The notes below the pieces were generated by a model. That model was not told the DNA's origin, ran no database searches, and saw nothing but the letters and a program-made list of their open reading frames with translations. From the NCBI GenBank assembly GCA_947085405.1, contig CAMTWO010000033.1, positions 1-64,000 on the forward strand: 64,000 nucleotides of DNA. The letters are read 5' to 3'. The position numbers and the translations under genes are program-made. Source of the DNA: JASEGV01 sp947085405. GTDB taxonomy: Bacteria; Bacteroidota; Ignavibacteria; UBA10030; BY39. Shown piece by piece: positions 1 to 8,921 of the stretch; positions within the stretch are counted from its first letter, which is position 1; each line of letters opens with the position of its first letter.

Positions 1-75
1 CGAAATTGACGGTTCTGCGTAACTTCAGTAACTAACTCAAGTTGGCATTGGCTTGTTGGAAACCGCTGTAGCGAT
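1..75 (+). repeat. 75-base direct repeat, copy 1
   Basis: This stretch, which begins CGAAATTGACGG and ends GCTGTAGCGAT, is identical over all 75 bases to 136-210. A diverged third copy begins at 552. The core TGCGTAACTTCAG is close to the arm TGCGTAACATC of the small inverted-repeat element at 3170-3330, which suggests a shared family. The left edge may continue outside the window. Confidence 0.9.
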
Positions 76-102
76 AGTGCTTTGATGTTTTTAGTTTATT
101 AA

Positions 103-120
103 CCCACGCTTAAGCGTGGG
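103..120. repeat. 18-base perfect palindrome
   Basis: CCCACGCTTAAGCGTGGG reads the same on both strands. Degenerate relatives are seen at about 238-258 and 688-710 (CCCACGACTTA.GCGGT.GTG). The form resembles short REP-like palindromes that are scattered between genes in many bacteria. Confidence 0.85.
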
Positions 121-135
121 GTTATTGAAACAGGC

Positions 136-465
136 CGAAATTGACGGTTCTGCGTAACTTCAGTAACTAACTCAAGTTGGCATTGGCTTGTTGGAAACCG
201 CTGTAGCGATTTAGCTTTGATGGTATAAGTTTTTAGACCCACGACTTACGCGGTTGTGTGATAACTATCGGAACTCATCCCCCAACCCCCTTCTCTTGTT
301 AAGAGAAGGGGGAAATAGATTTAACCTTGAGGGGTTGAGTTGCTTGAGAAATACGTGAAATATAGTTATTAGTTTTTGGTTCTTTGTTTTAGTTTGATAG
401 TTGCTGGTTACAGTTTTATAATCTATCAACTAAAAACCATAACTAATAACTAATAAACTATAACT
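136..465 (+). repeat. Long direct duplication, copy I
   Basis: This block contains the intact 75-base unit (136-210), a decayed palindrome (about 238-258), a hairpin with a perfect 12-base stem (286-297 with 301-312, loop GTT), and an AT-rich inverted tract. The same order of parts recurs at 552-914, so the whole block was duplicated rather than each piece separately. An extra partial copy of its 361-411 segment lies at about 490-541. Confidence 0.85.
286..312. repeat. Hairpin with 12-base perfect stem
   Basis: CCCCCTTCTCTT (286-297), loop GTT, then AAGAGAAGGGGG (301-312). The second copy at 736-760 keeps the fold with an 11-base stem containing one G-T pair. No T run follows, so it does not look like an intrinsic terminator. 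Confidence 0.85.
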
Positions 466-551
466 AAAAACTGACAACCAATAACTGATTATAGTTATTA
501 GTTTTTGGTTCTTTGTTTTAGTTTGATAGTTGCTGGTTACAAAAAACAGCT

Positions 552-914
552 CGAAATTGAGATTTAACCCCGCCAGTGGGCGGGGTCAGAATGACTGTTC
601 TGCGTAACTTCAGTAAATAACTCAAGTTAGCATTGGCTTGTTGAAAACCGCTAAAGCGGTTTACCTTTGATGTTTTTAGTTTATTAACCCACGACTTAAG
701 CGGTCGTGTGATAACTATCGGAACTCATCCCCCTACCCCTTCTTTTGTTAAGAGAAGGGGGAAATAGATTTAACCTTGAGGGGTTGAGTTGCTTGAGAAA
801 TACGTGAAATATAGTCATTAGTTTTTGGTTCTTGGTTTTAGTTCAATGGTTGCTGGTTATAGTTTTATAATCCATCAACTAAAAACCATAACTAATAACT
901 AAATAACTATAACT
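552..914 (+). repeat. Long direct duplication, copy II, with nested insertion
   Basis: This is the second copy of the block at 136-465. Its 75-base unit is diverged and interrupted after CGAAATTGA by about 34 bases that hold the hairpin CCCCGCC-AGTG-GGCGGGG (568-585). The short word TGA borders both sides of the extra bases. The rest follows copy I closely, including the hairpin at 736-760 and the AT-rich end. Confidence 0.8.
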
Positions 915-923
915 TTAAACCTT

Positions 924-944
924 GTGGTGAGCTTGTTGAACCAC
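924..944. repeat. Hairpin with GAGCTTGTTGA core
   Basis: GTGGT (924-928) and ACCAC (940-944) enclose the 11-base core GAGCTTGTTGA. Nearly the same core with unrelated complementary arms occurs at 6742-6766, and a 12-base version occurs at 40079-40098. A conserved core with variable but complementary arms is the mark of a REP-like family. Confidence 0.75.
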
Positions 945-957
945 TAACTAAAATAAT

Positions 958-3138
958 TTGAAAAATTTGTACAAAATATTTTTTCTTCTCCTACTTCCCT
1001 TGGTCGCTTCATCCCAACAGGATTGGAATTGGCAGAACCCCTTGCCACAAGGGAATTTGCTCTTCGATATTGTGGCAATCAGTAATCAATCGTTTGTTGC
1101 CGTAGGTGCAAATGCCACAATAATGGAAACAACGAATGGCGGCTTGGATTGGGATATATCATATAAATCTGCTGGTAAAAATATAACTCTACGTGCAGTC
1201 CATCATCGAAACAGCGTTACTTATACTGTCGGGGATTCGGGTACAATTATCAAAAAAAACTTAGGCGGAAAGCCGACTCTCCAAATATCATCAACCGACA
1301 AAAAACTGACCGATGTTTTTTTTGTTACCGAAAACTTTGGTTGTGCGGTTGGCGATAGCGGAACTCTCCTTCGAACTACCAACGGAGGTACTTTATGGTC
1401 GCTTATCTCAATTGATAAATCTTTTTCTCCGAAAAAAATATTCTTCCCATCAATATCAACCGGATACATTGTAGGAAACGACGGAAAAATTTTAAAAACA
1501 TCAAACGGTGGAACTGCATGGGATACAATTCCAAGTGTTACCCGCAACGACCTTGCATCTGTTTATTTTGTAAGCGATTCGATTGGCTGGGTTATTGGCA
1601 ATTTAGTTTTCCTAAAAACCACTAATGGCGGGAAAGATTGGGTTAATCAATTCAGGCTCACACTCGGAACCGATGTCCAATTCACATCACTGACTAAAGG
1701 TTATGTTACAACAACTAATGGTTTGTTGTACAAAACAACGAATGGAGGCGGGACCTGGATTACCGATACTATAGCAGCAAATCAATATATTAAAGCAATT
1801 TCCTTTGCCGATGTAAATAACGGATGGCTGCTTAGCGATTTTGTGGATTTAAGACGAACTACAAATGGGGCGGCTGATTGGAATCTTATTTCGAAAGGTA
1901 ACACGCGACAAATTAGAGATGTTTTCTTCAACGATACCACTACAGGTTGGGCTGTTGGAGAAGCAGGAACCATCATGCGGACAACAAACAGCGGTGAAAA
2001 TTGGACGTTACTCCATAGAGCCACTAACGGCAATCTGAACTCTGCAGCTTTAAACATTGCACCGGATAAACAAGTTGTAAGCGGGTGTATTGTTGGCGAC
2101 AATGGAGTTTTATTGAGAACGCTTGATAACGGAGTTTCGTGGAGCGAACTTCCGAAACCAACTAATCAGAACTTGAATTCAGTTTTTAAAATTTCAGAAA
2201 CATACTGGACAGTTGGTAACAATGGGATAGTGATGAAATCGGATGATGGTGGTTTGAACTGGTCTCTTCAGAATATTCAGGACACGACCGATCTGAATTC
2301 TGTATTTTTTATAAATGCAAATACCGGCTGGGTTGTTGGTAAATTAGGTTTAATTTACAAAACTACCGACGGCGGCGAAAGCTGGAAACGGATTGTATCG
2401 ATATTCAAAAATGAACTTTTCGATGTTTATTTTATTAACGATACTACCGGCTGGTTTGTAGGTGCTAACAAAACGATACTTAAAACAAACTGCGGCGGCG
2501 ATTGCCTGGAGATCGATTCCATTGCAGCTCAAAGTTTTCAGATGAGCCCGCCCCCCTCAAGAACTAATTATTCCTCGGTGAAATTTGCAAACGATACTAC
2601 AGGTTGGATAGTTGGCAGCGGTGGAGTTATTCTTAAAACTACTAATGGTGGTAAAAAATGGTTCTTATCTCAAAGCCCAACTTTAAATTCTTATACTTCT
2701 GTAGAATTTAAAAACGAAAATATTGGCTGGGTTGTTGGTTCAACCGGAACGATTTTAAAAACTTCTACAGGCGGCGGTTCTTATGGTGAACCTGTTAATC
2801 CACCACCTCCTGTAATACAGCCACCAGATTCATTATTCCAAAATTATCCCAATCCATTCAATCAAAGTAGTAAAGCAACAACTTATGATCGTAATGAGAT
2901 AATTGGAAAGACTATAATTCGTTATAAACTTGCATATGATGATCGCGTAACAATTAAAGTTTACAACATTATGGGTCAGTATATAGAAACACTTCTCGAT
3001 GACTTCAAAACGGCTAACATTAATGATGACCCGTATGAGGTATATTTTAGTGCTCGCGGTCGGCCCAGCGGTGTATATTTTTACGTTTTAAGAACTAACA
3101 AAGGAATTAAAGCCGGAAGTATGATGTTAATAAGATAG
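958..3138 (+). CDS. Secreted YCF48/BNR-like repeat protein with type IX sorting domain
   Basis: This 726-residue protein starts at TTG, which gives a proper signal peptide (KNLYKIFFLLLLPLVAS, then a likely cut before QQDWNW). I see no clear Shine-Dalgarno. The body holds about 14 repeats of the form GWxVG...GTIxKTTNGGxxW, spaced about 45 residues. This is the signature of YCF48/photosystem II assembly-like beta-propellers, which in this phylum are extracellular proteins of unknown role. A proline stretch (PPPPVIQPP) leads to a C-terminal sorting domain with YPNPFN and GVYFYVLR, ending in a basic residue. It is likely exported by type IX secretion and surface anchored or released. The ligand is unknown. 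Confidence 0.88.
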   Translation: MKNLYKIFFLLLLPLVASSQQDWNWQNPLPQGNLLFDIVAISNQSFVAVGANATIMETTNGGLDWDISYKSAGKNITLRAVHHRNSVTYTVGDSGTIIKKNLGGKPTLQISSTDKKLTDVFFVTENFGCAVGDSGTLLRTTNGGTLWSLISIDKSFSPKKIFFPSISTGYIVGNDGKILKTSNGGTAWDTIPSVTRNDLASVYFVSDSIGWVIGNLVFLKTTNGGKDWVNQFRLTLGTDVQFTSLTKGYVTTTNGLLYKTTNGGGTWITDTIAANQYIKAISFADVNNGWLLSDFVDLRRTTNGAADWNLISKGNTRQIRDVFFNDTTTGWAVGEAGTIMRTTNSGENWTLLHRATNGNLNSAALNIAPDKQVVSGCIVGDNGVLLRTLDNGVSWSELPKPTNQNLNSVFKISETYWTVGNNGIVMKSDDGGLNWSLQNIQDTTDLNSVFFINANTGWVVGKLGLIYKTTDGGESWKRIVSIFKNELFDVYFINDTTGWFVGANKTILKTNCGGDCLEIDSIAAQSFQMSPPPSRTNYSSVKFANDTTGWIVGSGGVILKTTNGGKKWFLSQSPTLNSYTSVEFKNENIGWVVGSTGTILKTSTGGGSYGEPVNPPPPVIQPPDSLFQNYPNPFNQSSKATTYDRNEIIGKTIIRYKLAYDDRVTIKVYNIMGQYIETLLDDFKTANINDDPYEVYFSARGRPSGVYFYVLRTNKGIKAGSMMLIR

Positions 3139-3169
3139 AGTTATTAGTGTCATATATATAAAAGCTGTG

Positions 3170-3330
3170 GATGTTACGCAAAACAGAAAATAGCACACGG
3201 ATTACACGGATGCAACGGATTAACACAGATAATAAATCCGTGAAAATCCGTCAAAATCTGTGTCATCTGTGTTCTATTAATAGTTATAATGTCCATTTTG
3301 CACACGAATAAATAGGTAATGCGTAACATC
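3170..3330. repeat. Small element with 11-base inverted ends
   Basis: GATGTTACGCA (3170-3180) is the exact reverse complement of TGCGTAACATC (3320-3330). The 139 bases between them contain repeated ACGGAT/ATCCGT and ACACAGAT/ATCTGTGT words that pair with one another (for example AACACAGAT at 3222-3230 with ATCTGTGTT at 3265-3273). It encodes nothing and looks like a MITE-like or composite repeat in the gap between two secreted-protein genes. Confidence 0.7.
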
Positions 3331-3380
3331 AGCTCGTAACACCACCTGCCCATTAGTAAATTACTCGCTGGCAGTAAAAT

Positions 3381-3411
3381 TTGAAAAACATATTTAACAC
3401 AAACATATAAT
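3381..3411 (+). promoter_or_regulatory. Possible sigma-70-type promoter
   Basis: TTGAAA (3381-3386) and a perfect TATAAT (3406-3411) lie upstream of the 3438 gene, but the 19-base spacer is longer than ideal. A clear ribosome binding site (AAGGAG, about 3426-3431) precedes the ATG at 3438. Confidence 0.4.
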
Positions 3412-3437
3412 TAATAATCTTTAACAAGGAGTAAGTC

Positions 3438-6400
3438 ATGAAGTACAAATTACAAAAATTTATTTTACCTATCTTAATTTTGGTAGGTATGATAGCTGCG
3501 ACGATTGATGCGAGTGCGCAGCTAAACCCGCCGGAGGGTTTTAAAAAGGAGAGAGTAATAAACAAAAATGCAACCTCACCATATCCTTACCGGACAATCA
3601 GGTCCATTCAATACAACCATCCTGATTCATTAGCTATAGCTGATGTTGTTCAGTTAATCAATCCAGCAGCATACTGGACTTTGCAGAAAGCAAATTATAT
3701 TACAAAAGGTTCTGGTAATTTTAGCACCGATACCATGACGATAGTTGGCGTAGTAGTTTATCCGGCATTATTATTAAACTATACTGCAAACGGTTTTACT
3801 ATGGTACTTGCTGATACAGGATACTATTCGGATCCCGTTGGTTATAATTCCGGTTCATGGAGATATATTTTATTAAGAGCTAATTTTGCAGGAGATACAA
3901 TTAATTACACAAATATGCTGAATGTGGAACGGGGAGATGTTGTAGTTGTAAAAGGTTATGCCTGGGAATTCCCAAGTTATACCGAAAGCGGTGCTCCTGT
4001 TATGACCAGTATGACGCAATTTGTCCCTTTGCGAAATCCGAATTTTGATATCATCGATCAAAACTATCCATTACCACAACCTAAGAAGTTTTCATCCTCT
4101 GAGCCAAATCCGTTTTATCGTGGACAATTTACAGGTGGTAAAATACAATTTTCGACGGGGGAACAGTATGAAAGTGGTTTTGTTGAGCTGTACGATTGGA
4201 CAGTCCGTACCTGGATTAATACTGATAGAGGAACATTCGATATGGTAAATGACGCCGGAGACGTACTCGGTAATTATGATGCTTCAAAATGGTTTACAAC
4301 CGACGCTCGTAGAGACCCTTTATCTACATATCAAGCTCCTCCAATTGGTGCCAGGATAGATACAATCAGAGGGTGGATATCAAATGTTGCTGGTGGCGAA
4401 GCGCCAAGAGGTTATCGTATAGCACCAATTTATCCAGGTGATGTTGTATTTGGTGTTGACCGTCCGCGTGTAGTAGGTCATTCACGCTCTCCGATTATTG
4501 TCCATCCCGATAGTGCGCCCAGAGTTCAAGTTACAGCTATAAAACTCCCTAATGGTTATCCTATTGATAGTGTATTAATTTATTTAAGTTTGAATAACGG
4601 TAACTGGTCATCAATAACATTTAAACCCGCCGGAACAACAGTTCCCGATACACTTATTGCAAGTTTTACATTACCCAAAAGACCTAATAACGCGAACATC
4701 CGTTATTATTTCAGAGCATTCGATCAATTGAGGAATAGTACAATATTGGCTAATCCCCATTCTACTTTATTCGGTGATACATTAAAAGGATATTTCCGCT
4801 ACACAGTTTTAAATCGTGAATTAACCATTCAGGATATACAAACTACACCTGATACGAATGGTGTTTCACCTTATATCGGAGCTACAATACCTGTTACAGG
4901 AGTTGTTACAGCCGATACGAGCGATTTTAATTTAACTCCAATCGGTACAGGAACTATTGCTTGGTATATGCAGAGTGGGAATGCACCTTATAGCGGGCTT
5001 TGGGTTGTAGGACCTGAATCAACTATGGCAGCGGTTAAACGGGGCGACAGTATCCGCGTTACCGGAACGGTTGCCGAATTTTTTAGTAATACACGTCTGC
5101 AAAATATACAACACCCGATAGAAATTATTGCAACGGGCAGACCTGTTCCGGCACCTGTGGTATTACCAACGTCGGCATTAAACTTTTCGCTTCCTGATGG
5201 AACGCCGAGTGTAGAAAGATATGAGGGTATGTTAGTAAGTTTTGATTCGGTCCACGTTACAGATGTAACGCCTACTTTTGCAAATATATTTGAGTATTTA
5301 GTTAATGATGGGTCTTCAAATGTATTAGTAAGACGAGATGGTAAAAATAATTTTACACTCCCGGCTGATTCAATATGGCAGGGTAAAGAAATTTTGAGTG
5401 TTGGCGATAAAATTCGTCCGTTAACCGGTGTAGTTTATTTTGCTACTAATAGGTATAAGGTTGCTCCGCGTAAAAATTCCGATATAATAGCAGGTAACTT
5501 ATACACATTTAATCAGGGTTGGAATATGGTATCAATACCATTTGTTCCACGCGATTCAGTTAAAACAAATTTATTTGCTACTGCCGCTTCAAACGCATTC
5601 TCATACTATGGTAGTTATACAATAAAAGACACTTTGTTTGATGGTCCAGGATACTGGCTGAAATTTAACAGCCAAACCGTACAACGCATGCACGGCAGAA
5701 GGTTAACCACCAAAACTATTAGTCTTTCATCCGGATGGAATCTGATAGGTTCTATCACATCTCCTGTTTCTGTCGGTTCATTAGTTTCAAATCCACCAAA
5801 CAATCCAACCTCAAAATACTTTGGATTTGAAAGTGGATATATCATTGCAACTACTTTAGTCCCCGGTAAAGCGTATTGGATAAAAGCAAAAGAATCGGGT
5901 ACTTTAACTTTGAATGCCGGAACAGTATCGGCAAAACAATCGGCTGAATATGCAAATGTAGAAAGTTACAATACAATTACCATTACCGATAAGAAGGGCG
6001 CCAGTCAGCAATTGTATTTTGGTATGGATGCAGAAGAAACTGTGAACCTCAACTACTACGAAATGCCTCCGATGCCGCCGTCATCAATATTTGATGTCAG
6101 GTTTGCTTCTCAGCGTATTTTAGAAACTTATCCAAAAAACATTGAGCAGTTTAAACAATATGCTATTACGCTTCAGGGAGTTGAATTCCCGATTACAGTA
6201 TCGTGGAATACCTCGAACGCAGTCGGAAAGAATATTTCTCTGACTGATGATGCTAATGGTAAAATTATTGGCGTAAAAGAATTGGCAGGCGAAGGAAGTT
6301 TCCGTGTTTCTAATCCTGACTTGACTTCTCTAATGTTAAAGATAGAAAACGGTGAAGAACTTCCGATGGAATTTGCTCTCGGTCAGAATTATCCAAACCC

Positions 6401-6644
6401 GTTCAACCCGACAACCAAGATGACGATTGCAGTACCAAAAGCAGCTTTAGTTGAAATGGTAGTGTATAATATACTTGGCCAGAAGGTTCGTACTTTAGTG
6501 AACGAAATCCGTGCTGCCGGTTATCATACAATCGAGTGGAATGGAAAGAACGAGCAAGGAAACAATGTGCCGAGCGGAGTTTACTTTATCCGTATGGTCA
6601 GCGGCTCGTTTAGCAAAGTCAACAAAATTATGATGCTCAAATAA
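3438..6644 (+). CDS. Large secreted protein with type IX sorting domain
   Basis: This protein has 1068 residues and begins with a signal peptide (hydrophobic to about residue 25, cut near SAQ). AAGGAG precedes the ATG. The middle has blocks that resemble OB-fold, DUF5689-like extracellular modules (for example PVTGVV..., VTGTVAEFF) and two related segments with WNMVSIPF and WNLIGSI. The last 85 residues form a textbook type A sorting domain: LGQNYPNPFNPTTKM, YNILGQKVRTL, GVYFIRM and a final basic residue. I do not recognise a catalytic site. It probably works on the cell surface or outside. A strong terminator follows at 6674. Confidence 0.85.
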   Translation: MKYKLQKFILPILILVGMIAATIDASAQLNPPEGFKKERVINKNATSPYPYRTIRSIQYNHPDSLAIADVVQLINPAAYWTLQKANYITKGSGNFSTDTMTIVGVVVYPALLLNYTANGFTMVLADTGYYSDPVGYNSGSWRYILLRANFAGDTINYTNMLNVERGDVVVVKGYAWEFPSYTESGAPVMTSMTQFVPLRNPNFDIIDQNYPLPQPKKFSSSEPNPFYRGQFTGGKIQFSTGEQYESGFVELYDWTVRTWINTDRGTFDMVNDAGDVLGNYDASKWFTTDARRDPLSTYQAPPIGARIDTIRGWISNVAGGEAPRGYRIAPIYPGDVVFGVDRPRVVGHSRSPIIVHPDSAPRVQVTAIKLPNGYPIDSVLIYLSLNNGNWSSITFKPAGTTVPDTLIASFTLPKRPNNANIRYYFRAFDQLRNSTILANPHSTLFGDTLKGYFRYTVLNRELTIQDIQTTPDTNGVSPYIGATIPVTGVVTADTSDFNLTPIGTGTIAWYMQSGNAPYSGLWVVGPESTMAAVKRGDSIRVTGTVAEFFSNTRLQNIQHPIEIIATGRPVPAPVVLPTSALNFSLPDGTPSVERYEGMLVSFDSVHVTDVTPTFANIFEYLVNDGSSNVLVRRDGKNNFTLPADSIWQGKEILSVGDKIRPLTGVVYFATNRYKVAPRKNSDIIAGNLYTFNQGWNMVSIPFVPRDSVKTNLFATAASNAFSYYGSYTIKDTLFDGPGYWLKFNSQTVQRMHGRRLTTKTISLSSGWNLIGSITSPVSVGSLVSNPPNNPTSKYFGFESGYIIATTLVPGKAYWIKAKESGTLTLNAGTVSAKQSAEYANVESYNTITITDKKGASQQLYFGMDAEETVNLNYYEMPPMPPSSIFDVRFASQRILETYPKNIEQFKQYAITLQGVEFPITVSWNTSNAVGKNISLTDDANGKIIGVKELAGEGSFRVSNPDLTSLMLKIENGEELPMEFALGQNYPNPFNPTTKMTIAVPKAALVEMVVYNILGQKVRTLVNEIRAAGYHTIEWNGKNEQGNNVPSGVYFIRMVSGSFSKVNKIMMLK

Positions 6645-6673
6645 ATTTAGTTGATGAGTGTTGTAACCTACGA

Positions 6674-6707
6674 AACCCGCCTTGAACAACAAGGCGGGTT
6701 TTTTATT
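6674..6707 (+). terminator. Intrinsic terminator after the 3438-6644 gene
   Basis: An 11-base perfect stem, AACCCGCCTTG (6674-6684) with CAAGGCGGGTT (6690-6700), loop AACAA, runs into TTTTATTT. It sits between convergent genes, but the minus-strand side has only a short T run, so it serves mainly the plus strand. Confidence 0.93.
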
Positions 6708-6741
6708 TGTCCAGCGTGGGGGCTATAAGTCCGAAGGCGCC

Positions 6742-6766
6742 GCACATTGAGCTTGTCGAAATGTGC
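6742..6766. repeat. Hairpin with GAGCTTGTCGA core
   Basis: GCACATT (6742-6748) and AATGTGC (6760-6766) enclose GAGCTTGTCGA. The core matches 929-939 at ten of eleven bases while the arms differ and stay complementary. It lies in the convergent gap between the 3438 gene and prfA, without a T run. Confidence 0.8.
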
Positions 6767-6777
6767 AAGTGAGCGGC

Positions 6778-7845
6778 TTACTCTGCGTTGGCTAATTTTT
6801 CTGTTTTATCAACGAGCTTGAGTTGTTCTATCATTTCATCTATCTTCCCGTTGATGAATTCTGAGAGGTTGTAAAGAGTTAAACCGATTCTATGGTCGGT
6901 AACTCTGTTCTGTGGGAAATTATAGGTTCTAATTTTATCGCTTCTGTCGCCGCTTTTTACCATCGATTTTCGTTGTGCCGAGACTGAATCGTTTTGTTCT
7001 TTGAGTTTAGCCTCATACAATTTAGCACGAAGCATTTTCATCGCAAGTTCCTTGTTCTTAAATTGTGAACGCTCCTGCTGGCACGCCACGATTACTCCTG
7101 AAGTTTTATGAGTTATTCTAACAGCGGTTTCAACTTTATTTACATTCTGACCACCTTTACCGCCGGCTCTGTATGTGTCGAACTGTAAATCGGCGGGATT
7201 AATTTCAATCTCAACATCCTCAACTTCAGGAAGCACCGCGACTGTGGCGGCTGAAGTGTGCACGCGTCCTTGCGATTCGGTTTCGGGAACACGCTGAACC
7301 CTGTGAACGCCGATTTCAAATTTTAATTTTCCGTAGGCTTCCTGTCCGCTGATCCTTAAAATTATTTCTTTGAAGCCGCCTTTGCCTGATTCGCTGAAAT
7401 CTAATAACTCAACTTTCCAGTTGTTCTTTTCAGCAAACCTCGAGTACATTCTGAATAAATCAGCCGCAAATAAACCAGCTTCATCGCCCCCCGTACCGGC
7501 TCGGATTTCAAGCAAACAGTTTTTTGTATCGTTCGGGTCTTTGGGAAGTAATAAAGTTTTCAAGTCTTCTTCAATAGTGAAAACTTTTTTAACAGCTTCT
7601 TCTTTTTCCGATTGTGCTAAATCTTTTATTTCCGGATCGGAGGAAGTATCTAATAAATGGTTGATTCCGTCTAAATCATTCTTTGCTCTGAGATAACTTT
7701 CGTAAGCACGGACTATATCTGATAGCTCGCTGAATTCTTTATTCAGTTCTCTGAATTTATCTTGATTGTTTATAACAGCAGGGTCGCTCAACAGTTGCGT
7801 AATTTCTTCAAATCTTGCTTTAATTCTTTTTAATCGTTCAAACAT
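6778..7845 (-). CDS. prfA: Peptide chain release factor 1
   Basis: RF1 ends translation at UAA and UAG. The 355 residues match the family length. The catalytic GGQ is at 231-233 in RAGGKGGQNVN. The stop-codon recognition tripeptide is PET (187-189) in the RF1 context HRVQRVPETESQGR; RF2 would have SPF. The C-terminal GDRSDKIRTYNFPQ block is also RF1-like. It is the last gene of the minus-strand run, 8 bases after the DUF1385 gene. That pairing is also seen in other bacteria. Confidence 0.96.
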   Translation of the reverse strand: MFERLKRIKARFEEITQLLSDPAVINNQDKFRELNKEFSELSDIVRAYESYLRAKNDLDGINHLLDTSSDPEIKDLAQSEKEEAVKKVFTIEEDLKTLLLPKDPNDTKNCLLEIRAGTGGDEAGLFAADLFRMYSRFAEKNNWKVELLDFSESGKGGFKEIILRISGQEAYGKLKFEIGVHRVQRVPETESQGRVHTSAATVAVLPEVEDVEIEINPADLQFDTYRAGGKGGQNVNKVETAVRITHKTSGVIVACQQERSQFKNKELAMKMLRAKLYEAKLKEQNDSVSAQRKSMVKSGDRSDKIRTYNFPQNRVTDHRIGLTLYNLSEFINGKIDEMIEQLKLVDKTEKLANAE

Positions 7846-7853
7846 ACTTATTC

Positions 7854-8843
7854 TTAAATGCTTTTCGCTGGAATTATTTCAGAGGTTTCCACCCCTAAGG
7901 ACGCTTGAAGAGCTTTTAGTGCAACTTCAATCTGGTCGTCTGTCGGTTCTTTGGTTGTAATATTTTGCAGCCATAAACCTGGGGCAACAAGGATTTTACC
8001 GATCGTTGTATTGCTCTTGCGTGCGGATAATCTAATAAATTCATAAGCGGCGCCTCCAACAAAAGGAACGAGCGGAAGATGTGTTAAAAGTCGTGTGAAG
8101 ATATTCATCGGTCCGATATAATGAATATATAACGAATCGAATATGCTAAAAATAAAAATGGAAGCTAACATCACAATTAACAGAAAACTTGTTCCGCAGC
8201 GGGGATGGAACCGCGAGAATATTTGTGCACCTTCGATTGTGAGGGGTGCCTTCGATTCAAAAGCAAAAACGACTTTGTGCTCAGCTCCGTGATACTGAAA
8301 CACACGCTGGACATCTTTCATAAATGATATCGCAGTTATGTATATTATCAAAAGTAAAAGTCGTACACTGCCCGAAATTAAATTGAAGGCGAATGCTTCC
8401 TGCTCAACTTGAAAAAGATGCGTTGCTACAAATAGTGGTGTAACAAAAAATATCGCCATACCAATTACAAATGCAGCCAAGACTGTTAGAGCTAATTTCC
8501 AGCTTGAATTGCTGCCCGCTTTTTTGTTCTTCTTCGTTCCGCTTTTTGCTTCTGTTTCTTCAATGTCCATCATCGCAATATCAGCAGAGAAATTTAAAGT
8601 GCGTACACCCAGAATCATTATCTCAACTAAACCGACAGCACCGCGAAGGATAGGTGTTTTAAAGAATTTCTTCTGTTCGGCAAGTGTGTGAAATTCTTCT
8701 TTTTTAATTACGATTTCGCCGTTGGCTCTGCGGACAGCGGTTGCCACCATACCAGGAGCACGCATCATCACACCTTCGATTACAGCTTGTCCGCCAACTT
8801 GCATCGGCTTGTTGGGGTCAAAATTTATTTTATTTTCACTCAA
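7854..8843 (-). CDS. DUF1385 membrane protein (YqhQ family)
   Basis: 329 residues beginning at TTG, preceded by TAGGAAA. The N-terminal block MQVGGQAVIEGVMMRAPG is the family hallmark. Four or more hydrophobic segments follow (about residues 115-140, 155-180, 215-240 and 245-265), with the conserved YHGAEHK and FHPRCGTSF motifs between them. The His and Cys residues there suggest metal binding, but no biochemical role is established for the family. It is placed directly before prfA. The function is unknown. Confidence 0.88.
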   Translation of the reverse strand: MSENKINFDPNKPMQVGGQAVIEGVMMRAPGMVATAVRRANGEIVIKKEEFHTLAEQKKFFKTPILRGAVGLVEIMILGVRTLNFSADIAMMDIEETEAKSGTKKNKKAGSNSSWKLALTVLAAFVIGMAIFFVTPLFVATHLFQVEQEAFAFNLISGSVRLLLLIIYITAISFMKDVQRVFQYHGAEHKVVFAFESKAPLTIEGAQIFSRFHPRCGTSFLLIVMLASIFIFSIFDSLYIHYIGPMNIFTRLLTHLPLVPFVGGAAYEFIRLSARKSNTTIGKILVAPGLWLQNITTKEPTDDQIEVALKALQASLGVETSEIIPAKSI

Positions 8844-8921
8844 ATTATTTCCTAAATTAGTTTAAATTCGGCTTAAATATACAAAAATAGGCACTCATAA
8901 ACTAATATATACAGCCGGGTT

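Larger units (their letters stand above)
1..957. repeat. Gene-free mosaic of repeats and hairpins
   Basis: No plausible gene lies in this 957-base stretch. It is built from a 75-base unit (1-75, identical at 136-210, diverged at 552-660), a roughly 330-360 base block present twice (136-465 and 552-914), and AT-rich segments made of variants of TAGTTATTAGTTTTTGGTT and its reverse complement. Strong hairpins are embedded at 103-120, 286-312, 568-585, 736-760 and 924-944. The pattern resembles accumulated REP/MITE-like elements rather than a decayed gene. The promoter of the next gene (TTG start at 958) must lie in or near it, but I see no clear -35/-10 pair. Confidence 0.85.

Noticed and set aside
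1..957. CRISPR array
   Set aside because: Copies are few, of unequal length and unequal spacing, and the spacers themselves are repeated. There are no cas genes.
1..957. Insertion sequence with transposase
   Set aside because: No frame of useful length or transposase motif exists. Only non-coding repeats are present.
6742..6766. Terminator of prfA on the minus strand
   Set aside because: The stem is sound but no T run follows on the minus strand, and it matches the GAGCTTGTYGA hairpin family.
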